Assembly (NCBI GenBank): GCA_050261415.1
Contig: JBLNDG010000247.1
Span: forward strand, 1 to 9,338
DNA from: JBLNDG01 sp050261415
GTDB taxonomy: Bacteria > Bacillota > Clostridia > Lutisporales > Lutisporaceae
Direction: 5' to 3'
DNA length: 9,338 nucleotides
Under the pieces are notes generated by a model. That model was not told where the DNA came from and did no database searches. It was given only the letters and a program-made list of their open reading frames with translations. Both the position numbers and the translations under genes were made by a program. Shown one piece after another: positions 1-5,345 of this stretch (the stretch's first letter is position 1; every line of letters starts with the position of its first letter).

Positions 1-121
1 TTAAAGGACAGATTGAAGTCTGGCACATATGGGCTTCCTAAACAGATAAATACATAAGAATAGCCGGAGTGGATCAATTTTATTCCGGCATATATGGGTC
101 ATTTATATTCCGGCATTGACA
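1..121. mobile_element. Terminal end of an IS21-family-like insertion sequence (partial)
   Basis: This appears to be one end of an insertion sequence whose body lies outside the window. Three imperfect 21-bp repeats are visible at 6-26, 71-91 and 96-116. The latter two share TATTCCGGCAT and lie 25 bp apart; the first ends in TCTGGCAC followed by ATATGGG, matching the GGCATATATGGG after the second. The block finishes in TTGACA at 116-121, so read outward-in the element starts TGTCAATGCCGG. Multiple internal terminal repeats with a TG...CA end are characteristic of IS21-family elements (known for the family). The junction falls exactly where the ATPase gene stops resembling its family. No transposase (IstA/IstB) sequence is inside the window, so the family call rests on end structure alone. 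Confidence 0.6.
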
Positions 122-720
122 CCTTTTGCTAGGTGGCGAATTATAACTACAGCACATCTGAATTCATCAGCCAAACGATTAAGGTTTGATAAAACGGGAC
201 GTATTTGCTCTGCTTTATTCATATCAACTTTTGGACCTAAAAATCCTTGTATAGGATCAATCACCATCAGCTTAGGTCTTGTTTCAACCATAACCTGCCT
301 AAGTATATCAAGGTCCTGAAGAGATATCATGTTTATAACGTCGGGGGTGTTAACGTCATATTTTCCTTCAAGGGCTATGATTTTTGATGTATCAGCCCCC
401 ATAGCATCCAGTCGAGGGCGTAGTGTATCACCCAGACCATCTTCGCAGGTAAGATATAAAACGTTAGCAGGTTCAAAATTGTTATTTTCATCTTCTGGGA
501 AGGGAAGTCCTAATGATACATGCTTTGCAAGGGCCAAGGAAGTAAAAGTCTTTCCTTGCCCTGGGTTTCCCTCAATTATTATGATTTTGCCCAGTGGAAT
601 GTAAGGGTACCATAACCACTGGATATTCTCAGGTTCCACGTCAGATAGTAGTGTGAGTTTTGCTTTAGCTACTGGGACTGTATTTATGTTTTTGTCTCCT
701 AAGGTATCCTTATAATTCAT
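103..720 (-). pseudogene. RepA-like AAA ATPase, 3' end removed by IS insertion
   Basis: The N-terminal 200 residues of a RecA/AAA_25-type ATPase resembling plasmid and phage RepA-like hexameric helicases. A Walker A motif GNPGQGKT lies at residues 51-58, preceded by hydrophobic IIIIE, and a Walker B strand LMVIDP at 151-156. TCED at 91-94 and the strand VVIIRHLAKG at 191-200 match the usual core. In intact members the chain continues past this HLxKG segment into further core strands and a C-terminal region. Here only five codons follow, read from the insertion-sequence end (VNAGI, stop). The start is supported by AAGGAGGA about 10 bases upstream. It would have unwound or loaded at a replication origin; the truncated product is probably inactive. 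Alternatives are other P-loop primase-helicase relatives. The ATPase identity is secure, the role inferred. Confidence 0.8.
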
Positions 721-775
721 CTATATAAATTCCTCCTTGTATTATAATTAGTTTCCGATGGTAAATGCTAAGAAG

Positions 776-832
776 GAGCAGATACTCTTTTGTCGTATCC
801 AATAAATTAGAATACAAGGGCATCTGCCCCTC
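776..832. promoter_or_regulatory. Imperfect inverted repeat in the leader of the RepA-like gene
   Basis: GGAGCAGAT at 776-784 and ATCTGCCCC at 824-832 can pair with one mismatch across a loop of about 40 bases. The repeat lies 55-110 bp upstream of the RepA-like start codon, on what would be its untranslated leader. It may be a regulatory RNA fold; no function can be shown from sequence alone. Confidence 0.3.
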
Positions 833-837
833 AAAAT

Positions 838-889
838 CGCCAACCCTCCGACTGCCAGGAAGGATAGGGAAGGCGTTTATTTTATTGGT
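838..889 (+). terminator. Putative intrinsic terminator, antisense to the RepA-like leader
   Basis: CGCC (838-841) and CCCT (844-847) pair with AGGG (866-869) and GGCG (872-875), with a symmetric AA/AA internal loop. T-rich sequence TTTATTTTATT follows, so the hairpin reads as a terminator on the plus strand. No plus-strand gene lies upstream of it. It may end a short RNA antisense to the leader of the minus-strand ATPase gene, or be a chance fold. Confidence 0.4.
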
Positions 890-977
890 GGATTAATGCG
901 ATAACAGGCACTCCATTGAGGCACTTACGCTATCTGGGTTTCTTTTAATATGAGTCAGCATAATGTGCCAACTATGG

Positions 978-1131
978 CTAAGAATTGTTAATATCCGTAA
1001 CCTTTATAGCGATAATGTCTTCATTTACCTCCGCATCAGAGATGTGGTAGTAGCATTTAACTTTGTCAGCTAGTATCTTGTTCGCTGGTTTTTGAAATTG
1101 CTTTCTTTATACTGTTCATCCCCTCTGACAT
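978..1131 (-). pseudogene. Possible frameshifted 50-codon small ORF
   Basis: A minus-strand ORF opens with ATG at 1129-1131, nine bases after GCGGAG, encodes MSEGMNSIKKAISK and then hits TGA at 1066-1068. Dropping one base from the A5 run (plus-strand TTTTT, 1089-1093) joins it to another open frame that begins PANKILADKVK, continues KCYYHISDAEVNEDIIAI and stops at TAG (978-980). The composite of 50 residues has an ordinary charged/hydrophobic make-up. A strong AAAGGAGG (complement of 1166-1173) lies further upstream with no standard start codon suitably spaced. It may be a decayed gene, a sequencing error in a homopolymer, or not a gene. No family is recognised. Confidence 0.3.
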
Positions 1132-1327
1132 AATATAGTCTCCGCTTATCTTTTTCCTAAAAATTCCTCCTTTAATCATGAGAATACTGCAGGTTGAAAC
1201 ATTCGTCTAGTCCCCATTTTTGCCGTTTTAGCTGGGCATTTTTTTAAAAGATCTAATAGGATTTTGTAACTAAACTAGCTGTGTATTAGACAAAATTATA
1301 CGTAGTCAAACAACAAAATAACTCAAT

Positions 1328-1367
1328 GTAAAAATTTAACGCTCTCTAAAAATCAGAGAGCGTTAAA
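1328..1367 (-). terminator. Intrinsic terminator, minus strand
   Basis: A perfect 13-bp stem, TTTAACGCTCTCT (1335-1347) pairing with AGAGAGCGTTAAA (1355-1367), encloses a 7-base loop. Read on the minus strand it runs into ATTTTTAC, a U-rich tail. It would end transcripts from the minus-strand genes at 1583-2115, about 215 bp past the last stop codon, and insulate the RepA-like region from them. Confidence 0.75.
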
Positions 1368-1582
1368 CAAAATTGCATTAAAAATTAGCCCCGTAGAGGC
1401 GTTCATGAGTCAGAAGGTATAATCATACCTGAGCAAAAAAATCGCCCCTCTAGCCCCCACTCCTGCCAAAAAACGATTTATACCCTAGAAATATATACTC
1501 TTGATATCCCTGTCTAGCTGGATATTTAATGATATACCCCAGAGGAGTATAATTGCTTTTTTTAGGGGTTAACCCGCCTTCA

Positions 1583-1873
1583 TTAATTTGGATTGTAATA
1601 GGTATCCAGATAGATATTACCCAAATTTGAATATAAGATGACTTCGTCTTCGCTAACCTTTACTCGGCTTATCTGTAATTCAGTATACGGTTCAAATGTG
1701 CCATCCTCAAATAGGAATATACGTGAATCTGCGTCTGTTTCTAAATAACAGGTCACCTGATTAAAATTTAGTAAACGTCCTTCTAAAACATCAATGATCC
1801 GATTTATTTCATTGGGTCTTCGGGTAATAAATGCTCCACCTTTGGTGCTGATCATTTCTTCAATTATTCCCAT
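1583..1873 (-). CDS. Hypothetical protein, 96 aa
   Basis: A small soluble protein of no recognised family. Residues 20-45 look helical (RRPNEINRIIDVLEGRLLN). The rest alternates short beta-like segments (VTCYLE, RIFLFEDG, VILYS, NIYLDTYY) with acidic turns, suggesting a compact alpha/beta or small barrel fold. There is no signal peptide or membrane segment and only one Cys. The start is well supported by GAAAGGAG seven bases before ATG. It lies about 60 bp downstream of the HTH gene on the same strand and was probably co-transcribed with it, so it may serve the same regulatory or mobile-element function. No function is assigned. Confidence 0.7.
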   Translation of the reverse strand: MGIIEEMISTKGGAFITRRPNEINRIIDVLEGRLLNFNQVTCYLETDADSRIFLFEDGTFEPYTELQISRVKVSEDEVILYSNLGNIYLDTYYNPN

Positions 1874-1932
1874 ATTATTACTCCTTTCTATATCAAGGAT
1901 ATTTATGTAAAGTGAGGTAACTCACGTAGATT

Positions 1933-2115
1933 TTATAGAACTTGATTGTCGGGGTTTAAACTATTTTCTAAAGCATTTTTTTCAAATATCCACTGCTTCC
2001 CTAACCTAACACCAGGAATTTTCCCTTGACGTGCTAGAGATCTGACAGTATCAGCTTTCAGTCCAAGTAATTCAGAAACTTGTCTGACATTTATATAGTC
2101 TTTTTGCGTATCCAT
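1933..2115 (-). CDS. Excisionase-family (MerR-like) HTH DNA-binding protein, 60 aa
   Basis: A single-domain protein matching the helix-turn-helix 17/excisionase pattern. INVRQVSELLGLKADTVRSL (residues 9-28) gives the two HTH helices, and the wing follows as GKIPGVRLGKQWIFEKNAL (31-49). Such proteins act as recombination directionality factors for integrases, or as small transcription regulators of plasmids and phages. The start has a good site, AAGGAGG eight bases upstream of ATG. It is first in a probable two-gene unit with the 96-residue protein. A serine recombinase is encoded about 1 kb away, but these HTH excisionases more often accompany tyrosine integrases and none is present, so a link is uncertain. 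The family call is firm, the role inferred. Confidence 0.85.
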   Translation of the reverse strand: MDTQKDYINVRQVSELLGLKADTVRSLARQGKIPGVRLGKQWIFEKNALENSLNPDNQVL

Positions 2116-2246
2116 TTATTGGAACCTCCTTATTGAAATATGTTCATTTGAGAAGATATCATTCCAATACATAAACTTTGTAAACCATACAAAAAAACGC
2201 CTTTTTAAATAAAAATATCTATACTTCTTAAGATAAAATGCTTCGT

Positions 2247-2277
2247 TATATATGGACAGGTGTGTATGCCCGGTCAA
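2247..2277 (-). promoter_or_regulatory. Possible promoter for the HTH gene
   Basis: On the minus strand TTGACC (2272-2277) is followed by TATATA (2247-2252) at 19-bp spacing, giving a transcript with a leader of about 125 bases before the HTH start codon. The spacing is long and the -10 only fair. Confidence 0.3.
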
Positions 2278-2521
2278 GAAGTTTAATTTGCTATGCAAAA
2301 CAATAACATGGGGGGAGGTGCGTATAAAAGATTATATGTTTGTGTCGATAAGTATTTAAGGAATTGCATTATGTAAAATTGTTGCAATTATTTATCTCAG
2401 GCTACTTCAATTTGATATTAGGACTAAAGAATTACCCCTACCTTGATAGCCAACAGTAATCATTTTCTAATGTGGGAAAATGTAAACAAGGAAGATAAAA
2501 TCTATCTTACACGGAATTAGT

Positions 2522-2573
2522 GTGCAAATACTTAAAGCCCATTCTTTTGAACGGGCTTTAAGTATATTAGCAC
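2522..2573 (-). terminator. Strong hairpin terminator after the 114-aa gene
   Basis: TACTTAAAGCCC (2529-2540) pairs perfectly with GGGCTTTAAGTA (2553-2564) across a 12-base loop. GTGC (2522-2525) and GCAC (2570-2573) extend the symmetry outward. It sits about 50 bp past the stop of the minus-strand gene, which it probably terminates. The U-tract is short on both strands (UAUUU on minus), so it could work in both directions. Confidence 0.6.
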
Positions 2574-2616
2574 GATTGAGGATTCCCTTCTAAGACCATA
2601 TGGAATAGTTAGGTTT

Positions 2617-2961
2617 TTAATTCTCTTGATAGGATAAGAGGGCTTGTACTATGTTTTTTACTGTCTGCTTACTAAGTATGCCTGCCTTAGCCGCTCCATC
2701 AAGGAGAGCAGGCAGGTTTTCTTCTGATATGACCAATGGCCTTGGTACTAACTTGCCTTGTACGGTATAACCAATGCGAATTGCTTCTTGTCTATTGTCA
2801 TGAACAAAAATTTTTTGAACTACAACTTGAATGGTCTTTCCTGTAGATTCTCCACCATCAATGGTGGCTTCAAACCCTCCTTCGTCAAGTACTGTGGCGT
2901 AAGCCGTAGGCCTTGTAGGCCTTTGATTAGTAAGGGGACGAATATCTTTCAGTTGATGCAT
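2617..2961 (-). CDS. Hypothetical protein, 114 aa, divergent from the recombinase
   Basis: A soluble 114-residue protein without cysteines or membrane segments and of no recognised family. The N-terminus is Pro/Thr-rich (RPLTNQRPTRPTAYATVLDE). A probable beta-rich middle follows (GGFEATIDGGESTGKTIQVVVQKIFVHD), and the C-terminus is helical (LPALLDGAAKAGILSKQTVKNIVQALLS). The GGESTGKT stretch resembles a P-loop superficially but lacks the surrounding fold, so ATP binding is not claimed. GAGAGGA lies about ten bases before ATG. It is transcribed divergently from the serine recombinase across palindromic operator-like sites and could belong to the same regulatory circuit. No function is assigned. 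Confidence 0.75.
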   Translation of the reverse strand: MHQLKDIRPLTNQRPTRPTAYATVLDEGGFEATIDGGESTGKTIQVVVQKIFVHDNRQEAIRIGYTVQGKLVPRPLVISEENLPALLDGAAKAGILSKQTVKNIVQALLSYQEN

Positions 2962-2994
2962 ATTATCTCATTCCTCTCAGTATTTCTTGACCAC

Positions 2995-3024
2995 ATCATA
3001 CCACATGTGTGGTAAGTAAGTCAA
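2995..3024 (-). promoter_or_regulatory. Promoter of the 114-aa gene
   Basis: On the minus strand TTGACT (3019-3024) and TATGAT (2995-3000) are separated by 18 bp, each matching the sigma-70/sigma-A consensus at five of six positions. The transcript would start about 27 bases before the ATG. The spacer is occupied by the palindrome at 2999-3014, so a bound protein would block it. Confidence 0.6.
2999..3014. promoter_or_regulatory. Hyphenated palindrome, operator or recombinase site 1
   Basis: TACCACA-TG-TGTGGTA is a perfect 7-bp inverted repeat around two central bases. It lies in the spacer and -10 edge of the minus-strand promoter. Another ACCACAT half-site adjoins it at 2990-2996. The same ACCACAT core recurs in the second palindrome at 3042-3069. 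Confidence 0.65.
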
Positions 3025-3032
3025 ATTTAATC

Positions 3033-3061
3033 TTGAATCACATAACCACATATGCTACCAT
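3033..3061 (+). promoter_or_regulatory. Putative promoter of the serine recombinase
   Basis: TTGAAT (3033-3038) and TACCAT (3056-3061) are separated by exactly 17 bp; the -35 is good and the -10 weak. Transcription would start near 3068, leaving a leader of about 55 bases that contains the SD before ATG 3122. The second palindrome covers the spacer, the -10 and the start point. Confidence 0.45.
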
Positions 3062-3069
3062 GTGGTTAT
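3042..3069. promoter_or_regulatory. Perfect 10-bp inverted repeat, operator or recombinase site 2
   Basis: ATAACCACAT (3042-3051) and ATGTGGTTAT (3060-3069) are perfect complements with an 8-base spacer. The arms carry the same ACCACAT core as the palindrome at 2999-3014, whose centre is 49 bp away. Paired sites next to a serine recombinase gene fit a res-type recombination/autoregulation region or operators of an unseen regulator. Confidence 0.65.
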
Positions 3070-3121
3070 AACAGAAATTGAAATTGGTGTTATACATAGC
3101 GTTATACAGGAGGATACATCC

Positions 3122-3871
3122 ATGAGAGCGGCGGCATATCTAAGAGTTTCAACAGAAGGACAATGTGGAGAGGACAAATATGGATTAGCTGATCAGCGGC
3201 ACGATATCGAGGAGTACGCCAAAGTTCAAGGGTTAGAGATTGTAGAATGGTATAGTGACGAGGGTATATCTGGAGCCACTTTGGAACGACCTGCACTACA
3301 ACAAATACTTAGCGATGCAGGAAAAAAACGCTGTGAGGTTGTCCTAGTTGCTAAAATGGATAGAGTTGCTCGTGACCTTTTAGCACAGTTATGGATTGAG
3401 AAGGAACTTCTCACCCATGACGTGGAGCTTATATCAGCCAAGGAACCGATTCGAGGACAAGATCCAACCAATGTGCTGATGCGCCAAATCATTGGGGCAT
3501 TTGCCCAATTCGAGAAGTCTCGAATTACTGAAAGACTGAGCGGAGGAAGGAAACAGAAAGCTCGTCACGGCGGCTACTCTGGAGGCGGTGCGCCAATGGG
3601 ATATAAGGCCGAACGTGACAGTAAGAAGCTCCACATCGATGAAGGACATGCTCAGACGGTGCGGAGAGTTTTCGAACTTAAAGAAGCAAATCCGACTGCA
3701 ACTCTGCAACAAATGGCAGATATGCTAAACGCTGAAGGGTCGACTACAGCCAAAGGAGCCAGATGGCAGGCCATGCAAGTAAAGAGGGTACTGGACAAAA
3801 AGGACTTCTATCAAGGTCAGTACTCCTATGCTGGCATACAGGCCGATGGGAAGCACCAACCAATTTTATAA
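3122..3871 (+). CDS. Serine recombinase (resolvase/invertase family), 249 aa
   Basis: A site-specific recombinase that cuts and rejoins DNA through a phosphoserine intermediate. The N-terminal catalytic domain (about 1-145) has YLRVSTEGQ with catalytic Ser10 and Arg8, then AKMDRVARD and the helix IIGAFAQFEKSRITERLSGG that leads into DNA. Residues 150-249 resemble the first part of the 'recombinase' DNA-binding domain (GGAPMGYKAERD, QMADMLNAEG, VKRVLDKKDFYQG). It is longer than Tn3-type resolvases (about 185) and half the size of large phage integrases; the ending GKHQPIL looks like a natural C-terminus of this mid-size group. ATG 3122 is chosen because CAGGAGG sits eight bases upstream. A GTG at 3062 would fall inside the operator. 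Likely jobs are plasmid multimer resolution, inversion, or integration of a small element. Confidence 0.92.
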   Translation: MRAAAYLRVSTEGQCGEDKYGLADQRHDIEEYAKVQGLEIVEWYSDEGISGATLERPALQQILSDAGKKRCEVVLVAKMDRVARDLLAQLWIEKELLTHDVELISAKEPIRGQDPTNVLMRQIIGAFAQFEKSRITERLSGGRKQKARHGGYSGGGAPMGYKAERDSKKLHIDEGHAQTVRRVFELKEANPTATLQQMADMLNAEGSTTAKGARWQAMQVKRVLDKKDFYQGQYSYAGIQADGKHQPIL

Positions 3872-3933
3872 ACAATGACCTTAAGGTTTTATAAGGGTAT
3901 ACTCACCGAAAATATGATTTTTTCTAGTTTAGG

Positions 3934-3957
3934 AAACCCCGATTTTACTGGGGTTTT
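3934..3957 (+). terminator. Weak intrinsic terminator after the recombinase
   Basis: AAACCCC (3934-3940) pairs with GGGGTTT (3950-3956), followed by only one further T. It lies about 60 bp past the recombinase stop codon and may act together with the stronger hairpin just downstream. Confidence 0.5.
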
Positions 3958-3972
3958 GGATACCTATTCCTT

Positions 3973-4004
3973 AAAAATCGCCCTTCTGAGGGCGTTCATT
4001 TTTT
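3973..4004 (+). terminator. Intrinsic terminator after the recombinase
   Basis: CGCCCT (3979-3984) and AGGGCG (3989-3994) form a 6-bp GC-rich stem with a TCTG loop, followed by TTCATTTTTT and preceded by AAAAA. This is a classic plus-strand rho-independent terminator with possible bidirectional activity. Confidence 0.75.
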
Positions 4005-4123
4005 GGGGCAGGGTAATTATACCTTTGACTAGGATCGGGGGCTTGTAGAGGCTGTCTGATGTGATTTTCCTTACGAATATTAAAGGAATTATTCAAAATA
4101 TGTTTAAAGTCAATCTAGTAACT

Positions 4124-4158
4124 AGCAACACGATTGTTCTTCGTGTTGCTTTCTTCTT
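4124..4158. terminator. Hairpin terminator downstream of the XRE gene
   Basis: AGCAACACGA (4124-4133) pairs perfectly with TCGTGTTGCT (4141-4150) around a 7-base loop. On the plus strand TTCTTCTT follows, a T-rich but broken tail. On the minus strand it lies 20 bp past the XRE stop codon but lacks a U-tract. It probably insulates the convergent sides; the working orientation is uncertain. Confidence 0.55.
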
Positions 4159-4172
4159 AAGGATTTTAGGGT

Positions 4173-4406
4173 TTAATCAGTATCTTTCATAAGAAGCCTA
4201 TATAGTGGAACTTCCAGTGAATCAGCAATTCTAGCCATGTTGTTTAATGATATATTACGCTGCCCTCTCTCAGTAGCACCGACATAGGTTCGGTGCAGAC
4301 CAGCTAGATCAGCTAGTTCCTCCTGAGACAAACCTTTCATTTTACGATACCTACGTACATTTATGCCGAATAATTCTAATGCGTCCATAATCCAATCATG
4401 AAGCAC
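4173..4406 (-). CDS. XRE/Cro-family transcriptional repressor, 77 aa
   Basis: A small single-domain regulator with a lambda-repressor-type HTH. Residues 13-73 read as the five-helix domain: INVRRYRKMKGLSQEELADL, then AGLHRTYVGATERGQR with the recognition helix, then ISLNNMARIADSLEVPLYRL. The pattern, especially LSQEELADLAGLHRTY and ERGQRNISL, is close to restriction-modification controller (C) proteins and small phage/plasmid repressors. The GTG start (4406) has no convincing SD. A -10-like TATGAT at 4418-4423 would start the RNA near 4411, so the message may be almost leaderless. The alternative is ATG at 4388, giving 71 residues with the HTH intact. It diverges from the lipoprotein gene and probably represses both. 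No restriction-modification genes are in the window. Confidence 0.85.
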   Translation of the reverse strand: MLHDWIMDALELFGINVRRYRKMKGLSQEELADLAGLHRTYVGATERGQRNISLNNMARIADSLEVPLYRLLMKDTD

Positions 4407-4428
4407 AGTATACCCAAATCATAGAAGC

Positions 4429-4491
4429 ATATAAGTATCTTTTTGTTACTAATAGAAGGAACTAAAATCTGTTATGATGAATATAAGTATC
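4429..4491. promoter_or_regulatory. Two identical 11-bp operator-like repeats between XRE and lipoprotein genes
   Basis: ATATAAGTATC occurs perfectly at 4429-4439 and 4481-4491, in the same orientation and 52 bp (about five helical turns) apart. The first copy lies just upstream of the -10-like TATGAT of the minus-strand repressor gene. The second lies just downstream of the extended -10 of the plus-strand lipoprotein gene. These are good candidates for XRE operators. Confidence 0.5.
4470..4478 (+). promoter_or_regulatory. Extended -10 promoter of the lipoprotein gene
   Basis: TGTTATGAT is an extended -10 element (TG, one base, then TATGAT at 4473-4478). No good -35 is seen at 17 bp, as is usual for extended -10 promoters. 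The start point would fall near 4485, inside the second 11-bp repeat, about 40 bases before the GTG start codon. Confidence 0.5.
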
Positions 4492-4523
4492 ATTAACAGA
4501 AACGTCTTAAAGGAGTGCTATAA

Positions 4524-5327
4524 GTGAAATTTTTAAAATATATGTTCTTATGTTTAGCACTGTTTCTATCAGGATGTGGGAGTCAACCTTCTACTACAGT
4601 TCCAACAACGCCAACTGGACCAGGAAAACTCATTATGGAAATCACTCCCTACGAGAACTTTATCGCTAACTGGGGTATATTGATTGTAGGAACAAGTTCA
4701 GATGGATATCAAGTTAATCAACGTAAATCCTTTGAACAAAAAGAAGGAAACTTCACCGCAGAAATGAGTACCATACCTCCTGGTACATATCAAGTTATAT
4801 GTAGTGCTACTGTAACTTCAATAAATGATATGATCGTTGAGCGATTTTTTGATAATGCTATTACTATTAAAGCTGGAAGTCCTACAGTGATTAATTTTAG
4901 CCCTAGAAATTTGCAGCATGGAGTATTTATGTATCGTGGAAAAGGTATTAAATTTTTAAAAAATGGTTGTCAATATACAGACAATAAAGTAGATGCTGAT
5001 CTTTATATGGAGATAGTAGGTACTAAAATACGCCTTGGTTCTGACAGAACTGATAGTATAAGTAAAGTCAGTGATTTTACAATTAATCTTTACAGCCTTG
5101 ATGACTACCAAAATAAACGTACTTTTGATTCAATTTCCCAAATTAGCATAGCTTCTGCACAAAATTATAATCAATTCTATGAGCGTCAATTTTGGTCTGA
5201 ATTAAATGGTACTTATATAGTCAAAACAAGGGATGGAGGTTATGCTAGAGTTATGATTTTCTACAACAATAGTTGGTCTGTATATTGGAATTATATAGAA
5301 CCGGGAAAAACTGAATTCCCTTGGTAA
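4524..5327 (+). CDS. Secreted lipoprotein of unknown function, 267 aa
   Basis: A type II signal peptide is clear: charged MKFLKY, a hydrophobic stretch (MFLCLALFL), then lipobox LSGC with Cys18 as the lipidated residue. The mature protein would be anchored to the outer face of the cytoplasmic membrane. A Thr/Pro/Ser linker (19-34) precedes a beta-rich part of about 95 residues (GKLIMEITPYE through PPGTYQVICSATV to AGSPTVINFSP), possibly an Ig-like or prealbumin-like sandwich. The C-terminal half is also beta-rich and aromatic (YIVKTRDGGYARVMIFYNNS) and unrecognised. Start is GTG with AAAGGAG eight bases upstream. Its promoter overlaps an 11-bp repeat shared with the divergent XRE gene, so repression is likely. 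It could be a surface, exclusion or host-interaction factor; nothing in the sequence decides. Confidence 0.85.
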   Translation: MKFLKYMFLCLALFLSGCGSQPSTTVPTTPTGPGKLIMEITPYENFIANWGILIVGTSSDGYQVNQRKSFEQKEGNFTAEMSTIPPGTYQVICSATVTSINDMIVERFFDNAITIKAGSPTVINFSPRNLQHGVFMYRGKGIKFLKNGCQYTDNKVDADLYMEIVGTKIRLGSDRTDSISKVSDFTINLYSLDDYQNKRTFDSISQISIASAQNYNQFYERQFWSELNGTYIVKTRDGGYARVMIFYNNSWSVYWNYIEPGKTEFPW

Positions 5328-5345
5328 ATTGGTAATAGTTTTAGT

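Larger units (their letters stand above)
721..1582. other. Long region without an intact gene
   Basis: About 860 bp separating the RepA-like gene from the next minus-strand gene. It holds the leader inverted repeat (776-832), the plus-strand hairpin (838-889), the frameshifted small ORF (978-1131), a strong minus-strand terminator (1328-1367) and a short perfect inverted repeat AGGTAT-AATC-ATACCT (1415-1430). The motif AAAATCGCC recurs at 833-841 and 1438-1446, and again at 3974-3982 where it opens a terminator stem. Nothing recognisable is seen in 1180-1325. Confidence 0.5.
2116..2616. other. Intergenic region, 500 bp
   Basis: No supported gene. It holds a weak minus-strand promoter (2247-2277), an inverted repeat AATTGC...GCAATT around 2353-2380 with no assigned role, and the long hairpin at 2529-2564. 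A good plus-strand SD-like stretch GGGGGGAGGTG near 2310-2322 leads only to a few codons before a stop. AT content is visibly higher than in the flanking genes. Confidence 0.4.
3872..4172. other. Intergenic region between recombinase and repressor
   Basis: About 300 bp with three hairpins (3934-3957, 3973-4004, 4124-4150) and a short inverted repeat GGTA-ATTA-TACC at 4012-4023. No supported ORF is seen. The stretch 4025-4115 holds nothing recognised. Confidence 0.45.

Noticed and set aside
741..746. Perfect TATAAT on the minus strand before the RepA-like gene
   Set aside because: It lies only two bases upstream of the SD, so transcription would begin within or after the SD, and no -35 is found at proper spacing.
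2116..2298. 60-codon minus-strand ORF ending just before the HTH start
   Set aside because: No SD before its ATG, a run of Lys/Tyr/Phe typical of translated AT-rich DNA, and it covers the SD and leader of the HTH gene.
2850..2880. GGESTGKT in the 114-aa protein as a Walker A motif
   Set aside because: The flanking hydrophobic strand, following helix and Walker B of a P-loop NTPase are absent, and the protein is too small.
3062..3121. Upstream GTG start for the serine recombinase
   Set aside because: It would add 20 residues unlike the family's MRAAxYLRVS start, has no SD and lies within the 3042-3069 palindrome; ATG 3122 has an excellent SD.
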